Source: Chitinophagales bacterium (GTDB lineage: Bacteria > Bacteroidota > Bacteroidia > Chitinophagales > Chitinophagaceae). From it: a stretch of DNA of 44,900 bases. The translations under genes and the position numbers were made by a program. Each line of letters opens with the position of its first letter. The first letter of the stretch is position 1. Under the pieces are notes generated by a model. The model saw nothing but the letters and a program-made list of their open reading frames with translations, was not told the DNA's origin and did no database searches. This document shows positions 8,202 to 15,951 of the stretch, one piece after another. The stretch is from NCBI GenBank assembly GCA_015655125.1, contig JAATFP010000009.1, forward strand, positions 1 through 44,900, read 5' to 3'.

Positions 8202-8780
8202 ATGAAACACGTAGAGCGAAAACTGAGGGACAAAGAGAATTTTAGATCCAAAATATTAAATGCGGCATTAGCCATAGCCGTTAAAGAGGGTTGGGAAGCG
8301 GTAACAATCAGGAGAATAGCCGATTTTGTAGAATATACTACTACGGTTGTATACAGTCATTTTAAGGGAAAAGAAGAATTATTAAACGAGGTTGCAGAAC
8401 TGGGATTTGTCCAGCTATACAAAAAACTGGAAAAAATTGTATCCTCTGAAAAAAGCCCGCGAGAGCAACTGATGAAACTGTCGCTTGCCAATTGGGACTT
8501 CGCTTTAGAAAATAAACGTCTATATGAATTAATGTTTTCTGCAAAACGGTCCGCAAATAAAATCGCTGACATGAGCATGGTTTTACTCCACGAGATATTC
8601 AATAAAATTTCCGGCGAACAACATGTTGACTCTTATATACTGAATTGGATATGCCTTAGAATGGGCGTGATCAATATGTTAATCATGTCAGAGAAGGACC
8701 CGAAATTGGGGATAATCTCTGATCCAAAAAGACTCTATACAGAATTTATAACCCGGTTTATCGACAGCATTGAGAAATAA
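8202..8780 (+). CDS. TetR/AcrR-family transcriptional regulator
   Basis: Product of 192 residues. The N-terminal HTH covers about residues 14-60: ILNAALAIAVKEGWEAVTIR, then RRIADFVEYTTTVVYSHFKG with the TetR Y-x-HF-x-GKEELL signature. The C-terminal domain (65-190) is helical and resembles TetR_C-type ligand-binding domains, with LYELMFSAKR typical of one WHG-like subgroup. It would repress transcription as a dimer and release DNA on binding an unknown ligand. The monooxygenase gene starts 26 bases after its stop, so the two are probably co-transcribed, and a 19-bp palindrome overlaps the promoter region. By eye the gene is AT-richer than its neighbours. Confidence 0.92.
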   Translation: MKHVERKLRDKENFRSKILNAALAIAVKEGWEAVTIRRIADFVEYTTTVVYSHFKGKEELLNEVAELGFVQLYKKLEKIVSSEKSPREQLMKLSLANWDFALENKRLYELMFSAKRSANKIADMSMVLLHEIFNKISGEQHVDSYILNWICLRMGVINMLIMSEKDPKLGIISDPKRLYTEFITRFIDSIEK

Positions 8781-8806
8781 ATTATTAAGTAGTAAAATAA
8801 TTATAA

Positions 8807-9952
8807 ATGAAAAATAATGATCTAATAAAAAACAAAAAAATTGCAGTAGTTGGTGGTGGGCCAGTAGGGTTAACGACAGCCAGATTACTGCAAATGCGAG
8901 GTGCTGAGGTTAAAGTTTATGAACGTGACGAAAATAAAAATTCCCGTATAAGTGGCGGAACACTTGACATCCACCATGATATTGGCCAGGTTGCATTGAA
9001 AATGGCAGGCGTATTGGAGAAGTATTTCGATAACTCACGCGCCGTTACAGAAAGACATTACGATCATTTGGGAAATTTACTTGAGGAATCGATTCCAACC
9101 GAGGAGTCAAAATTCCTTCGTCCCGAAATTGATCGCAAGGATTTACGAAAAATAATGTTGGAAGTTCTTGAACCTGATACAGTGATCTGGAACAAGCATC
9201 TCAAAGGTGTTGAAAAAACTTCTAACGGATATGAGCTTACTTTTAAAGACGGCTCCAATGAAATTGTAGACATACTGATTGGTGCTGATGGGGGGCGATC
9301 AAAAATCCGGGCATTGGTAACGGATATTGAGAGGGTTTACACGGGCACAACAATTATCCAAGGCGAAATTTTTGACCCTAAAACAGCATGTCCGGATATC
9401 TTTGAGATGGTAAATAATGGTAATCTTGCGGGCTTAGGCGAAGAAAAGTTAATTTTTGTTCAAACCAGGGGTGATGGTTCTTTCAATTTTTACTTGTCTT
9501 TAAGAAGGGATGAAAACTGGTTCAAAGAGACAGGGTTAAATCTGAAGAATCTGATGGACATGGACAAATTCCTTGTGACAGAATTTAAAAATTGGCACCC
9601 AAATTATCATCAGCTGTTTAAAGCGTCCGCTGAATTTCAATTATTGCCGATGTATCGGTTACCGGTTGAAATGCCTTGGACAAGTTACGATGGTATTGCC
9701 CTTGTAGGAGATGCGGCACATGTCATGCCACCCTTTGCAGGTGTCGGAGTTAATATAGGATTGTTGGACGCATTGAATCTTGCTGATAATTTAACTCTTG
9801 GAAACTTTGAAACCATTGAAGAAGCAATAAAGGATTACTGTGCGAAAATGTTTAAATATGCAGCGCAAGCGCAGGCAGATACTATGCAAGCTGAACTCGA
9901 TTTTCATAGTTCCGAACCCCTGAACCATTTTGGGGATCCGGATGCATATTGA
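8807..9952 (+). CDS. Tet(X)-like FAD-dependent monooxygenase
   Basis: Product of 381 residues, about the length of Tet(X) (~380-388). FAD binding by the Rossmann motif GGGPVG at residues 16-21, YERD, the GGTLD segment, RPEIDRKDLR and the second FAD motif GDAAHVMPPFAG beginning at residue 301. Order and wording of these motifs, and the tail (GNFETIEEAIKDYCAKMF), follow Tet(X) closely. This class is soluble and uses NADPH and O2 to hydroxylate aromatic substrates. Recalling the Tet(X2) sequence, the Gln in 'IQ' before the substrate loop is kept, but positions aligned with its substrate-contacting Arg and His appear as other residues here. Tetracycline may therefore not be the substrate. It follows a TetR gene. 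Confidence 0.88.
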   Translation: MKNNDLIKNKKIAVVGGGPVGLTTARLLQMRGAEVKVYERDENKNSRISGGTLDIHHDIGQVALKMAGVLEKYFDNSRAVTERHYDHLGNLLEESIPTEESKFLRPEIDRKDLRKIMLEVLEPDTVIWNKHLKGVEKTSNGYELTFKDGSNEIVDILIGADGGRSKIRALVTDIERVYTGTTIIQGEIFDPKTACPDIFEMVNNGNLAGLGEEKLIFVQTRGDGSFNFYLSLRRDENWFKETGLNLKNLMDMDKFLVTEFKNWHPNYHQLFKASAEFQLLPMYRLPVEMPWTSYDGIALVGDAAHVMPPFAGVGVNIGLLDALNLADNLTLGNFETIEEAIKDYCAKMFKYAAQAQADTMQAELDFHSSEPLNHFGDPDAY

Positions 9953-10070
9953 TTAAGATAGCTCTCTAATGGAATTCCTAAGGCATAACCTTTCATCAGG
10001 ATGTCATCTATCGAACACTTACAATAAAAGATGTGCTTAGCGATGGAAGGAGAAAGGCTATCTGATTTAT

Positions 10071-10100
10071 AAAAAAGGGATAATCTTGCGATTATCCCTT
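10071..10100 (-). terminator. Terminator of tRNA-Ser
   Basis: On the minus strand, the stem GGGATAATC / GATTATCCC with a 4-base loop is followed by a run of six T. It begins 5 bases beyond the 3' end of the tRNA. Confidence 0.85.
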
Positions 10101-10104
10101 TCTG

Positions 10105-10189
10105 CGGAGAGCTAGGGATTCGAACCCCAGGACCTGTTACAGTCAACAGTTTTCAAGACTGCCGCAATCGACCACTCTGCCAGCTCTCC
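10105..10189 (-). tRNA. tRNA-Ser(TGA)
   Basis: The 85-base minus-strand sequence folds as a class II tRNA. The acceptor stem is GGAGAGC / GCTCTCC with discriminator G. The D-arm is GCAGAGTGGTCGATTGC. The anticodon stem-loop CAGTCTTGAAAACTG has anticodon TGA. A long variable arm and GGTTCGAATCC T-arm follow. CCA is not encoded. An intrinsic terminator follows directly. Confidence 0.96.
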
Positions 10190-10477
10190 GCGGCAAAAGT
10201 AAGGGATCAAATTTTGCAGAACAAAAAATATTACTTGTTTTTTATTTTTTTTTATTACAACATGTTTCAATTGAGTGCCTTATAGCATCCTTTAGTGTCT
10301 TTTTGCGACCGGAAATATTTCCTGCAATTTGTCTGAAAATAAAAAATTGATCGAAATTTAATTTTTGATGCTAAATTAAGTTGATATTATTATTAAATGC
10401 TGGCTGGGCTATACCGGAAACACTGGCATGTATTTGGTAAAGAATATAAATCATTGTTATAAAATAAAATCGCTATT

Positions 10478-10597
10478 ATGAACAAACTCTTCAAAGGATT
10501 AATTGCCGGTTACGGAGCTAAAAAATTAGGTGGTGGATGCTTTAGTACGGTCGTAATTTTTATAATCATTTGGGTATTGCTGGATAAATGTAATTAA
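10478..10597 (+). CDS. 39-residue single-span membrane microprotein
   Basis: The ATG at 10478 opens a 39-codon frame. A basic N-terminus (MNKLFKGLIAGYGAKKL) is followed by GGGC and a clear transmembrane helix (FSTVVIFIIIWVLL), ending DKCN. An A-rich AT leader precedes the ATG, typical of real Bacteroidota starts, and the next gene (minus) ends 9 bases later. The strong amphipathic-then-hydrophobic pattern and the glycine motif argue against chance. Function unknown; I have an impression that similar ~40-residue proteins with a GxGAKKLGGGC motif occur in related genomes, but this was not checked. Predicted topology: N-terminus in the cytoplasm. Confidence 0.65.
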   Translation: MNKLFKGLIAGYGAKKLGGGCFSTVVIFIIIWVLLDKCN

Positions 10598-10606
10598 TCA
10601 TGAAGT

Positions 10607-11059
10607 TTACAAAATTTCCTGTATTACGAAATTCATCGCATTCACGATAACCTCGTTTCCTTTCGTTTTTCCGATTAGTTGTATTGCTGCCGGTGATTTT
10701 GAGGAGATCGCATTTACTGTTATTTCATCAACAGTTGCTTTTCCGATCGCAGCCGTAATGTATAAATTATTTTTATTTGTACGCACAAGACTTCCTGGTC
10801 GAACATCCGTTGTGACAATACATGGATCAAAAGTTTGTAACAATGTAAGCTGATGTTGAAGTTCCTGTAACTGTATATTGGCCTGCGCAACCGCTGTTTG
10901 TAAATGGGCCAAAGCTGTTTCATGTTTATCTCCGGCCGTGCTTTTTGTTTCATTGGAAACACTATACGAGAGATCACCGATCGTGGCTTTCAATTGCAGG
11001 ATCTTTTCGGTCTGAAGCGCAACGAAAGCGGCGTGTATCTTTTGTTTTAGCGATAGCAT
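10607..11059 (-). CDS. GreA/GreB C-terminal-like protein with N-terminal coiled coil
   Basis: Product of 150 residues. Residues 1-75 are helical with the conserved SVSNETKSTAGDKHETALA segment, a coiled coil like the Gre-factor N-terminus. Residues 85-150 (PGSLVRTNKNNLYITAAIG, then AISSKSPAAIQLIGKTKGNE) match the FKBP-like GreA/GreB C-terminal fold, including the 'S-P-A/G--L-GK--GD/NE' ending. Relatives are often labelled 3-oxoacyl-ACP synthase in databases, which the sequence does not support. It may bind RNA polymerase near the secondary channel, but the acidic tip of true Gre factors is not obvious. It is monocistronic; a REP-like element lies upstream of its start. Confidence 0.75.
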   Translation of the reverse strand: MLSLKQKIHAAFVALQTEKILQLKATIGDLSYSVSNETKSTAGDKHETALAHLQTAVAQANIQLQELQHQLTLLQTFDPCIVTTDVRPGSLVRTNKNNLYITAAIGKATVDEITVNAISSKSPAAIQLIGKTKGNEVIVNAMNFVIQEIL

Positions 11060-11100
11060 ATCTGAATTTATAATTTTAAATTGAAATAAGTTTAAGATGA

Positions 11101-11195
11101 TACGCTAATGTTTCGACAGGCTGAACATGACAGGAGCATTTCGTCTGTGATGGGAAGCTGTCAGTCTGAGCTTGTCGAAGACGGCTTGCAGCGTA
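11101..11195 (-). repeat. REP-like palindromic element, copy 1
   Basis: The element is bounded by TACGCT and AGCGTA as inverted ends and contains TTTCGACAGGCTGAAC and GAGCTTGTCGAAG as internal inverted arms. The inner core (CGTCTGTGATGGGAAGCTGT) recurs with two changes in inverted orientation at 21301-21420. It begins 43 bases beyond the LacI stop codon. Confidence 0.8.
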
Positions 11196-11238
11196 AGATT
11201 TTAGAATTTTAACCAAAATACGTTAGCCATCAATTTAT

Positions 11239-12282
11239 TTATGGTAAATGAAACACGTCCATCGCAGAGTTTCCAACGATGAGGTTTGGTGTAAGCACTC
11301 TCTTTTCAAACTGCGTAACCGGCCTTTTCGATTCAATCAATTGAAGCAATAATTCGATTGATGCTTTGCCCATTTCCGACGCCGGCTGGCGAATTACGGT
11401 AAGTGCAGGATTAAGCAATTCCGCAATGTCGGAGTTTGAAAATCCAACCAACGCAATGTCTTCAGGAACCTTTAACCCTCGACGAATAAGTGTTCGCAAA
11501 CAACCCGTGGTCAATTTATCGCTGGTAGTAATGATGGCATCGGGCTTCTCTTTCAGCGTCATCAGTTTATTAACGGCATCTTCAATCTCCGAAAATATCA
11601 TACCTCCGTAAAAACAATGCTTTACGAAATACTTGTTGTATTTCTGCCCGTATGTATGCAATGCCTCTCTGTAACCAGCAAGTCTTTCTACTGTAGTAGA
11701 TAAAAATTCAGAACTGGCAATGGCGGCGATTCTTTTGTAACCTTTCTGCAAAAGAAATTCTGTAGCTTCATAAACCGCTTTGAAATTATCAACAACAACA
11801 CTGTGCGTTTGTATTTCATCTGTTGTACGGTCAAACATCACAATAGGCAATCCTTTTTTATGAAGTTCCTTCAGATGACTCATATCGTTTGTTTCGGTTG
11901 AAAGTGAAATGATCAATCCATCCACAGATCGCGATGATAGATAATGCAGGTCCATGATCTCTCTTTCTACAGATTCATTGCTCTGAGAAATGACAACGTT
12001 ATAACCGCGATCGTAGGCGATGGATTCAATGCCGTTGATCACCTGCGAAAAAAAGCTGTTGGCAATTTCACAAACAACGACGCCGATCGAACGGGTCCGG
12101 CGCTCTTTAAGGCTCAGTGCGATAGGGTTGGGGTTGTAATTGAGCTTCCTCGCGCATTCGAGTACAAGTTCCTTTGTTTCCGGACTTATTTCATGGCTAT
12201 CGCGCAATGCGCGCGAAACGGTAGAGGTGGAAACGCCCAGCGCTTTTGCAATATCCTTAATGGTGACTGCTTCAAATTTCAT
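11239..12282 (-). CDS. LacI-family transcriptional regulator of the uronate cluster
   Basis: Product of 347 residues. The N-terminal LacI HTH covers about residues 6-28 (TIKDIAKALGVSTSTVSRAL) with the hinge region NYNPNPIALSLKERRTRSIG near 50-70. A periplasmic-binding-protein-like effector domain follows (SIGVVVCEIANSFFSQVING through DRTTDEIQTHSVVVDN to GFSNSDIAELLNPALTVIRQ). It is transcribed divergently from the Gfo/Idh gene, 123 bases away, so it most likely controls the downstream uronate genes in response to a uronate or a ketodeoxygluconate-type metabolite. The effector is inferred from context only. A REP-like element lies just past its stop. Confidence 0.93.
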   Translation of the reverse strand: MKFEAVTIKDIAKALGVSTSTVSRALRDSHEISPETKELVLECARKLNYNPNPIALSLKERRTRSIGVVVCEIANSFFSQVINGIESIAYDRGYNVVISQSNESVEREIMDLHYLSSRSVDGLIISLSTETNDMSHLKELHKKGLPIVMFDRTTDEIQTHSVVVDNFKAVYEATEFLLQKGYKRIAAIASSEFLSTTVERLAGYREALHTYGQKYNKYFVKHCFYGGMIFSEIEDAVNKLMTLKEKPDAIITTSDKLTTGCLRTLIRRGLKVPEDIALVGFSNSDIAELLNPALTVIRQPASEMGKASIELLLQLIESKRPVTQFEKRVLTPNLIVGNSAMDVFHLP

Positions 12283-12382
12283 GTGTCATTGTCTGGTGGG
12301 GATAAAGTTAATCAGGTTTTACCGATTTATTAAAGGAAGGTTTAGCAGGTAAATCTGTTCTATCTTGTAAAATCTGAAGCAG

Positions 12383-12390
12383 TACTTTTG
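12383..12390 (+). promoter_or_regulatory. Candidate -7 element of the uronate operon
   Basis: TACTTTTG matches TAnnTTTG and ends 15 bases before the ATG at 12406. A TTG at 12365-12367 is closer than the usual -33 spacing. The region 12344-12352 upstream contains AGCAGGTAA, resembling one half of the palindrome at 15753-15773. Confidence 0.4.
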
Positions 12391-12405
12391 CATAAATAAT
12401 CGTGT

Positions 12406-13452
12406 ATGCAAAAAATAAATGTAGCCTTGTGTTCATTCGGAATGAGCGGACTGGTATTTCATGCGCCCTTTATCAATATACACGCAGGATTTGTTTTGTA
12501 TGGCGTGTGGGAAAGATCAGCAAAAAAAGCCGGAGATATTTTCCCCGGCATAAAATCTTTCGACACGCTGGAAGATATGCTTGCCGATCCGGCGATAGAT
12601 CTTGTGATTGTAAACACGCCTAATTATACACATTTTAATTTTGCCCAAAAAGCATTGCTCGCCGGAAAGCATGTAATGGTGGAGAAAGCATTTACGGTAA
12701 ACGCAGGTGAGGCCCGGGAATTGGTGGATATGGCAAAAAAGAAAAACAAAAAACTGGCGGTTTTTCAAAACCGGCGTTACGACAGCGACCTGAAGACAGT
12801 AAAAAAAGTATTGGACGAAAGATTGTTGCACGAGATTGTTGAAGCGGAATTTCATTTTGATCGTTATAATCTTGCACTAAGTCCAAAGGCGCATAAGGAA
12901 ACAAATAATCCAGGTGCCGGATTGCTGCACGATCTTGGTCCGCACCTGATTGACCAGGCGATCTATCTTTTTGGTATGCCCGATAAAGTAAGCGGCTTCA
13001 CAAGAATTACACGGCCAATGTCAGTTGTGAACGATTATGTTGATATCATGTTATATTACCCCGGGCTGAGCGTAAGATTAAAAGCCGGGCTGATCGTTAA
13101 GGAACCACAGCCATCGTTCATCATCCATGGTACAAACGGGTCATTCCTGAAGCCGCGCGGTGATGTGCAGGAAGATACCTTAAAGGCTGGCAGGCAACCG
13201 ACCGGCGATGATTGGGGAACAGAACCTGAAAGCGCGAAAGGGCTGCTGAATTTTTCCAGAAACGGCGAACAGGTGCGCGAATACCTCGTTTCTGAAAAAG
13301 GAAATTATATGGAGCTCTACGACCGGCTATGGCACAGCATTACAGAAGATACGGATGTTCCTGTTTCCGGTGAGGACGGATGGAAAGTAATGAAGATCAT
13401 CGACGCAGTATTGGAAAGTGAAAAGACAGGGAAAGTTGTTGAACCGGTTTAA
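12406..13452 (+). CDS. Gfo/Idh/MocA-family oxidoreductase
   Basis: Product of 348 residues. The N-terminal Rossmann domain starts INVALCSFGMSG, with EDMLADPAIDLVIVNTPNYT and the HVMVEKAFTVN motif, where the family's usual EKP is EKA. The C-terminal alpha/beta domain contains LLHDLGPHLIDQAIYLFG, carrying the typical D-x-x-x-H-x-x-D catalytic arrangement. No signal peptide is present, so it is an NAD(P)-dependent cytosolic sugar dehydrogenase; the substrate cannot be read from sequence. As first gene divergent from the LacI regulator it may act on an inositol, uronate or aldose derivative released from pectin. It could in principle fill one of the redox steps missing from the cluster, but that is speculation. 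Confidence 0.88.
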   Translation: MQKINVALCSFGMSGLVFHAPFINIHAGFVLYGVWERSAKKAGDIFPGIKSFDTLEDMLADPAIDLVIVNTPNYTHFNFAQKALLAGKHVMVEKAFTVNAGEARELVDMAKKKNKKLAVFQNRRYDSDLKTVKKVLDERLLHEIVEAEFHFDRYNLALSPKAHKETNNPGAGLLHDLGPHLIDQAIYLFGMPDKVSGFTRITRPMSVVNDYVDIMLYYPGLSVRLKAGLIVKEPQPSFIIHGTNGSFLKPRGDVQEDTLKAGRQPTGDDWGTEPESAKGLLNFSRNGEQVREYLVSEKGNYMELYDRLWHSITEDTDVPVSGEDGWKVMKIIDAVLESEKTGKVVEPV

Positions 13453-13665
13453 ACTTTCCTGCTTCTGTTGTCGGGAACGATTGCGTAAATAAACATTCCG
13501 GCCGTTTATCCAATGCAAAAATAAATGAGTAGCATTGAGGAAGATTAGCTTGATTAAGACATGTTCAAGATTAGTTTGCAATCGTTTAAGGTGTTTTTAC
13601 AAAGGCTGCTTTAAAGGGCAGCCTTTCTTTAATCCCAAAGGAGCATATGAATGCCGGCAAACTTT

Positions 13666-13673
13666 TATTTTTG
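13666..13673 (+). promoter_or_regulatory. Candidate -7 element before the GH88/GH105 gene
   Basis: TATTTTTG matches TAnnTTTG and lies 50 bases before the chosen ATG at 13724, inside the 271-base gap after the oxidoreductase gene. It supports the shorter start because the longer reading frame begins upstream of it. Confidence 0.45.
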
Positions 13674-13723
13674 CAACCGTTACATATATCTATAGCAGCC
13701 ACCAGGGATTCTGTACAAATACG

Positions 13724-15652
13724 ATGATGAAATTTTATAAAATATCTGCATTCGCATTCGTTTTCTGTATTGTCATGAATGTCATAGAAGCGCAACAAAC
13801 ACAGCCTTCTTACAGTAAATTGCTTACGGCTTCCGTAATAGAAACCTGGAAAAACGATTCTGTTGCCAGGGCAGTAAAACCGGCATCACATTGGACATAC
13901 GAGCAGGGCATTATCCTCGAAGCTGTTGCGGCCGTTTGGAAAAAAACTGCGGATAAAACTTACTTCGATTACATTCAAAAAAGTATGGATTTTTATGTAA
14001 ATGAAGATGGTGGCATCCGTACCTACCGTGAGGATGATTATAATACCGGTGATGTGAAAAATGGAAGGGCATTGTTGCTTTTATATCGTGTTACGGGTAA
14101 AGAAAAATACTGGAAAGCCGCCACCAGCCTTCGTCGGCAACTACGTAACCAGCCACGGACAACAGAAGGCGGCTTCTGGCAAAAGAAAAATTACCCTTAT
14201 CAGGTGTGGCTGGATGACTTGTATATGGCAGAACCGTTTTACACCGAGTATGCAATGCTGGCACATGAAGACAGTGCATACGACGAGATCGCCAATCAGT
14301 TCATTTGGATGGAAAATCATGTCCGCGATAAAAAAACAGGACTGCCTTATCGTGGTTGGGATGAATCGAAGGCGATAGCATTGGCCGATGAGCAAACAGG
14401 TTTGCCGTTGGATTTCCGGGCGCTTGCGATAGGGTGGTACGCGGTAGCATTGGTGGATGTGCTGGAAAATTTTCCCGCCGGTCATCCTAAAAGAAAAGCA
14501 TTGGTGGATATTTTAAACCGCCTTTTGGCAGCGATTGAAAAAGTGCAGGATAAGAAAACGGGACTGTGGTATGATGTACCTGATAAGCCCCTTGTCAAAG
14601 GAAATTATTTCGAACCATCTGCAAGCAGTTTGTTCGTGTTGGCAATTGCAAAAGGCGTACGGTTGAAAGTGGTTCCTGAAAATAAATTGAGCATTGCAAT
14701 GAAGGCCTATCAGGGAATCATTCATCGTTTTATCAAAACTGAAAATGGGCTCACAAATCCAGCTGGAACTGCCAAAGCAACAGGCCCCGGCGGAAACACG
14801 TTTCCCAACGAAAATGCTGAATATTATTTCAACGGCTACAGCATTTTAAAAGATCCTAAAGGTATCGGCGCGCTCATTGCAGCCGCTGCGGAAATGGAGA
14901 TGTTGCCTACATTGAAGCTTGGGAAAGGTAAAACGCTTACCATTGACGGTTATTTTAATCATGAAACCACAAAGGATGTTACCGGAACCGTGATTCAGAC
15001 ACATTACGTTCTCAATGAAATGGATAACGGCGGTTATTCATTGTTTGGAAATATCTTCAATCGTTATGGAGTGGAAACGCGGATGCAAACAATGGCTCCC
15101 ACGGCGGATAATTTGAAGAATACAGATATCTACTTTATTATAGATCCTGACTGGTCAAAAGAAAATCCTTCTCCAAATTACATCATGCCGCAACATATTG
15201 ATGTTATTTACAACTGGGTTAAGGCGGGTGGTGTATTGATGATGTTTTCTAACGATAGCGGCAATGTGGAATTTACCCATTACAATCAGCTCGCCGGAAG
15301 ATTTGGAATTAATTTCAATGAAAATTATCCGCGCAATTTTGTAAAAGGAAATGATTTTCCGGTAGGGACAGTTGAAGTGCCGGCCAATAATGAGATTTTT
15401 AAAACAGCAAAGAATATCTATATAAAAGAAATAAGCACACTTTCACTGGAAGCGCCGGCAAGAGCGGTTCTTACCGATAAAGGCGACAACATCATCGCAA
15501 TTTCTAAGATCGGAAAAGGAATTGTTTTTGCTATCGGCGATCCCTGGGTTTACAACGAATACCTTGATGGCCGAAAGCTTCCATCATCGCTGGAAAATTT
15601 CAAAGCTGCAGAAGATCTTGTAGCGTGGCTGATTAGGCAAACAAAAAAATAG
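13724..15652 (+). CDS. Secreted GH88/GH105-family unsaturated uronyl hydrolase with C-terminal extension
   Basis: Product of 642 residues from the ATG at 13724, which gives a signal peptide (MMKFYKISAFAFVFCIVMNV, cleavage near IEAQ). An in-frame start at 13535 would add 63 residues with no signal character. Residues 30-395 form the (alpha/alpha)6 barrel typical of GH105/GH88, with VWLDDLYMAEPF (D164/D165) matching the catalytic Asp region of YteR-like enzymes. Family role: hydrolysis of the terminal 4,5-unsaturated galacturonyl residue of lyase products such as rhamnogalacturonan disaccharide. A C-terminal domain of about 200 residues (VIYNWVKAGGVLMMFSNDSG, IGKGIVFAIGDPW) looks like a GATase/DUF4350-type fold often fused to GH105. 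Periplasmic; feeds the uronate genes downstream. Confidence 0.88.
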   Translation: MMKFYKISAFAFVFCIVMNVIEAQQTQPSYSKLLTASVIETWKNDSVARAVKPASHWTYEQGIILEAVAAVWKKTADKTYFDYIQKSMDFYVNEDGGIRTYREDDYNTGDVKNGRALLLLYRVTGKEKYWKAATSLRRQLRNQPRTTEGGFWQKKNYPYQVWLDDLYMAEPFYTEYAMLAHEDSAYDEIANQFIWMENHVRDKKTGLPYRGWDESKAIALADEQTGLPLDFRALAIGWYAVALVDVLENFPAGHPKRKALVDILNRLLAAIEKVQDKKTGLWYDVPDKPLVKGNYFEPSASSLFVLAIAKGVRLKVVPENKLSIAMKAYQGIIHRFIKTENGLTNPAGTAKATGPGGNTFPNENAEYYFNGYSILKDPKGIGALIAAAAEMEMLPTLKLGKGKTLTIDGYFNHETTKDVTGTVIQTHYVLNEMDNGGYSLFGNIFNRYGVETRMQTMAPTADNLKNTDIYFIIDPDWSKENPSPNYIMPQHIDVIYNWVKAGGVLMMFSNDSGNVEFTHYNQLAGRFGINFNENYPRNFVKGNDFPVGTVEVPANNEIFKTAKNIYIKEISTLSLEAPARAVLTDKGDNIIAISKIGKGIVFAIGDPWVYNEYLDGRKLPSSLENFKAAEDLVAWLIRQTKK

Positions 15653-15752
15653 CTGGTTCCATTGAAATATCCGGCAATGAAACTTGTGAAAGACGTGCAG
15701 GCGGATTTAAGGATTTAAAGATATCCCAAAAATAATACTCTGACGGAACAGT

Positions 15753-15773
15753 TTACCTGCAATATGCAGGTAA
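15753..15773 (+). promoter_or_regulatory. 21-bp perfect palindrome between GH105 and uxaC
   Basis: TTACCTGCA and TGCAGGTAA flank ATA. It has no following T-run, so an operator is more likely than a terminator. AGCAGGTAA at 12344-12352, in the regulator-operon intergenic region, resembles one half-site. The remainder of the gap 15653-15951 holds a short heptamer-repeat fragment at 15871-15890 (GAATAGTGAAATC) and no gene. Confidence 0.45.
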
Positions 15774-15951
15774 CTCAACTGATTCCTGAACCGGGTGCTG
15801 CCAAGGCCGTTTTGCTGAACCCTTGACGATTTCATCTCCTGGAACGCGGCAGGGAATGCGGGGAAATACCGAATAGTGAAATCTTTTTAGTTATTATTGT
15901 TGGCGATAGCTTTTAACTTGCAGAAAATATTTATAGCGAAAAACAAGAATA

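Noticed and set aside
13535..13723. Longer start for the GH105 protein
   Set aside because: It would hide a clear signal peptide starting at 13724 and spans a TATTTTTG promoter-like motif.
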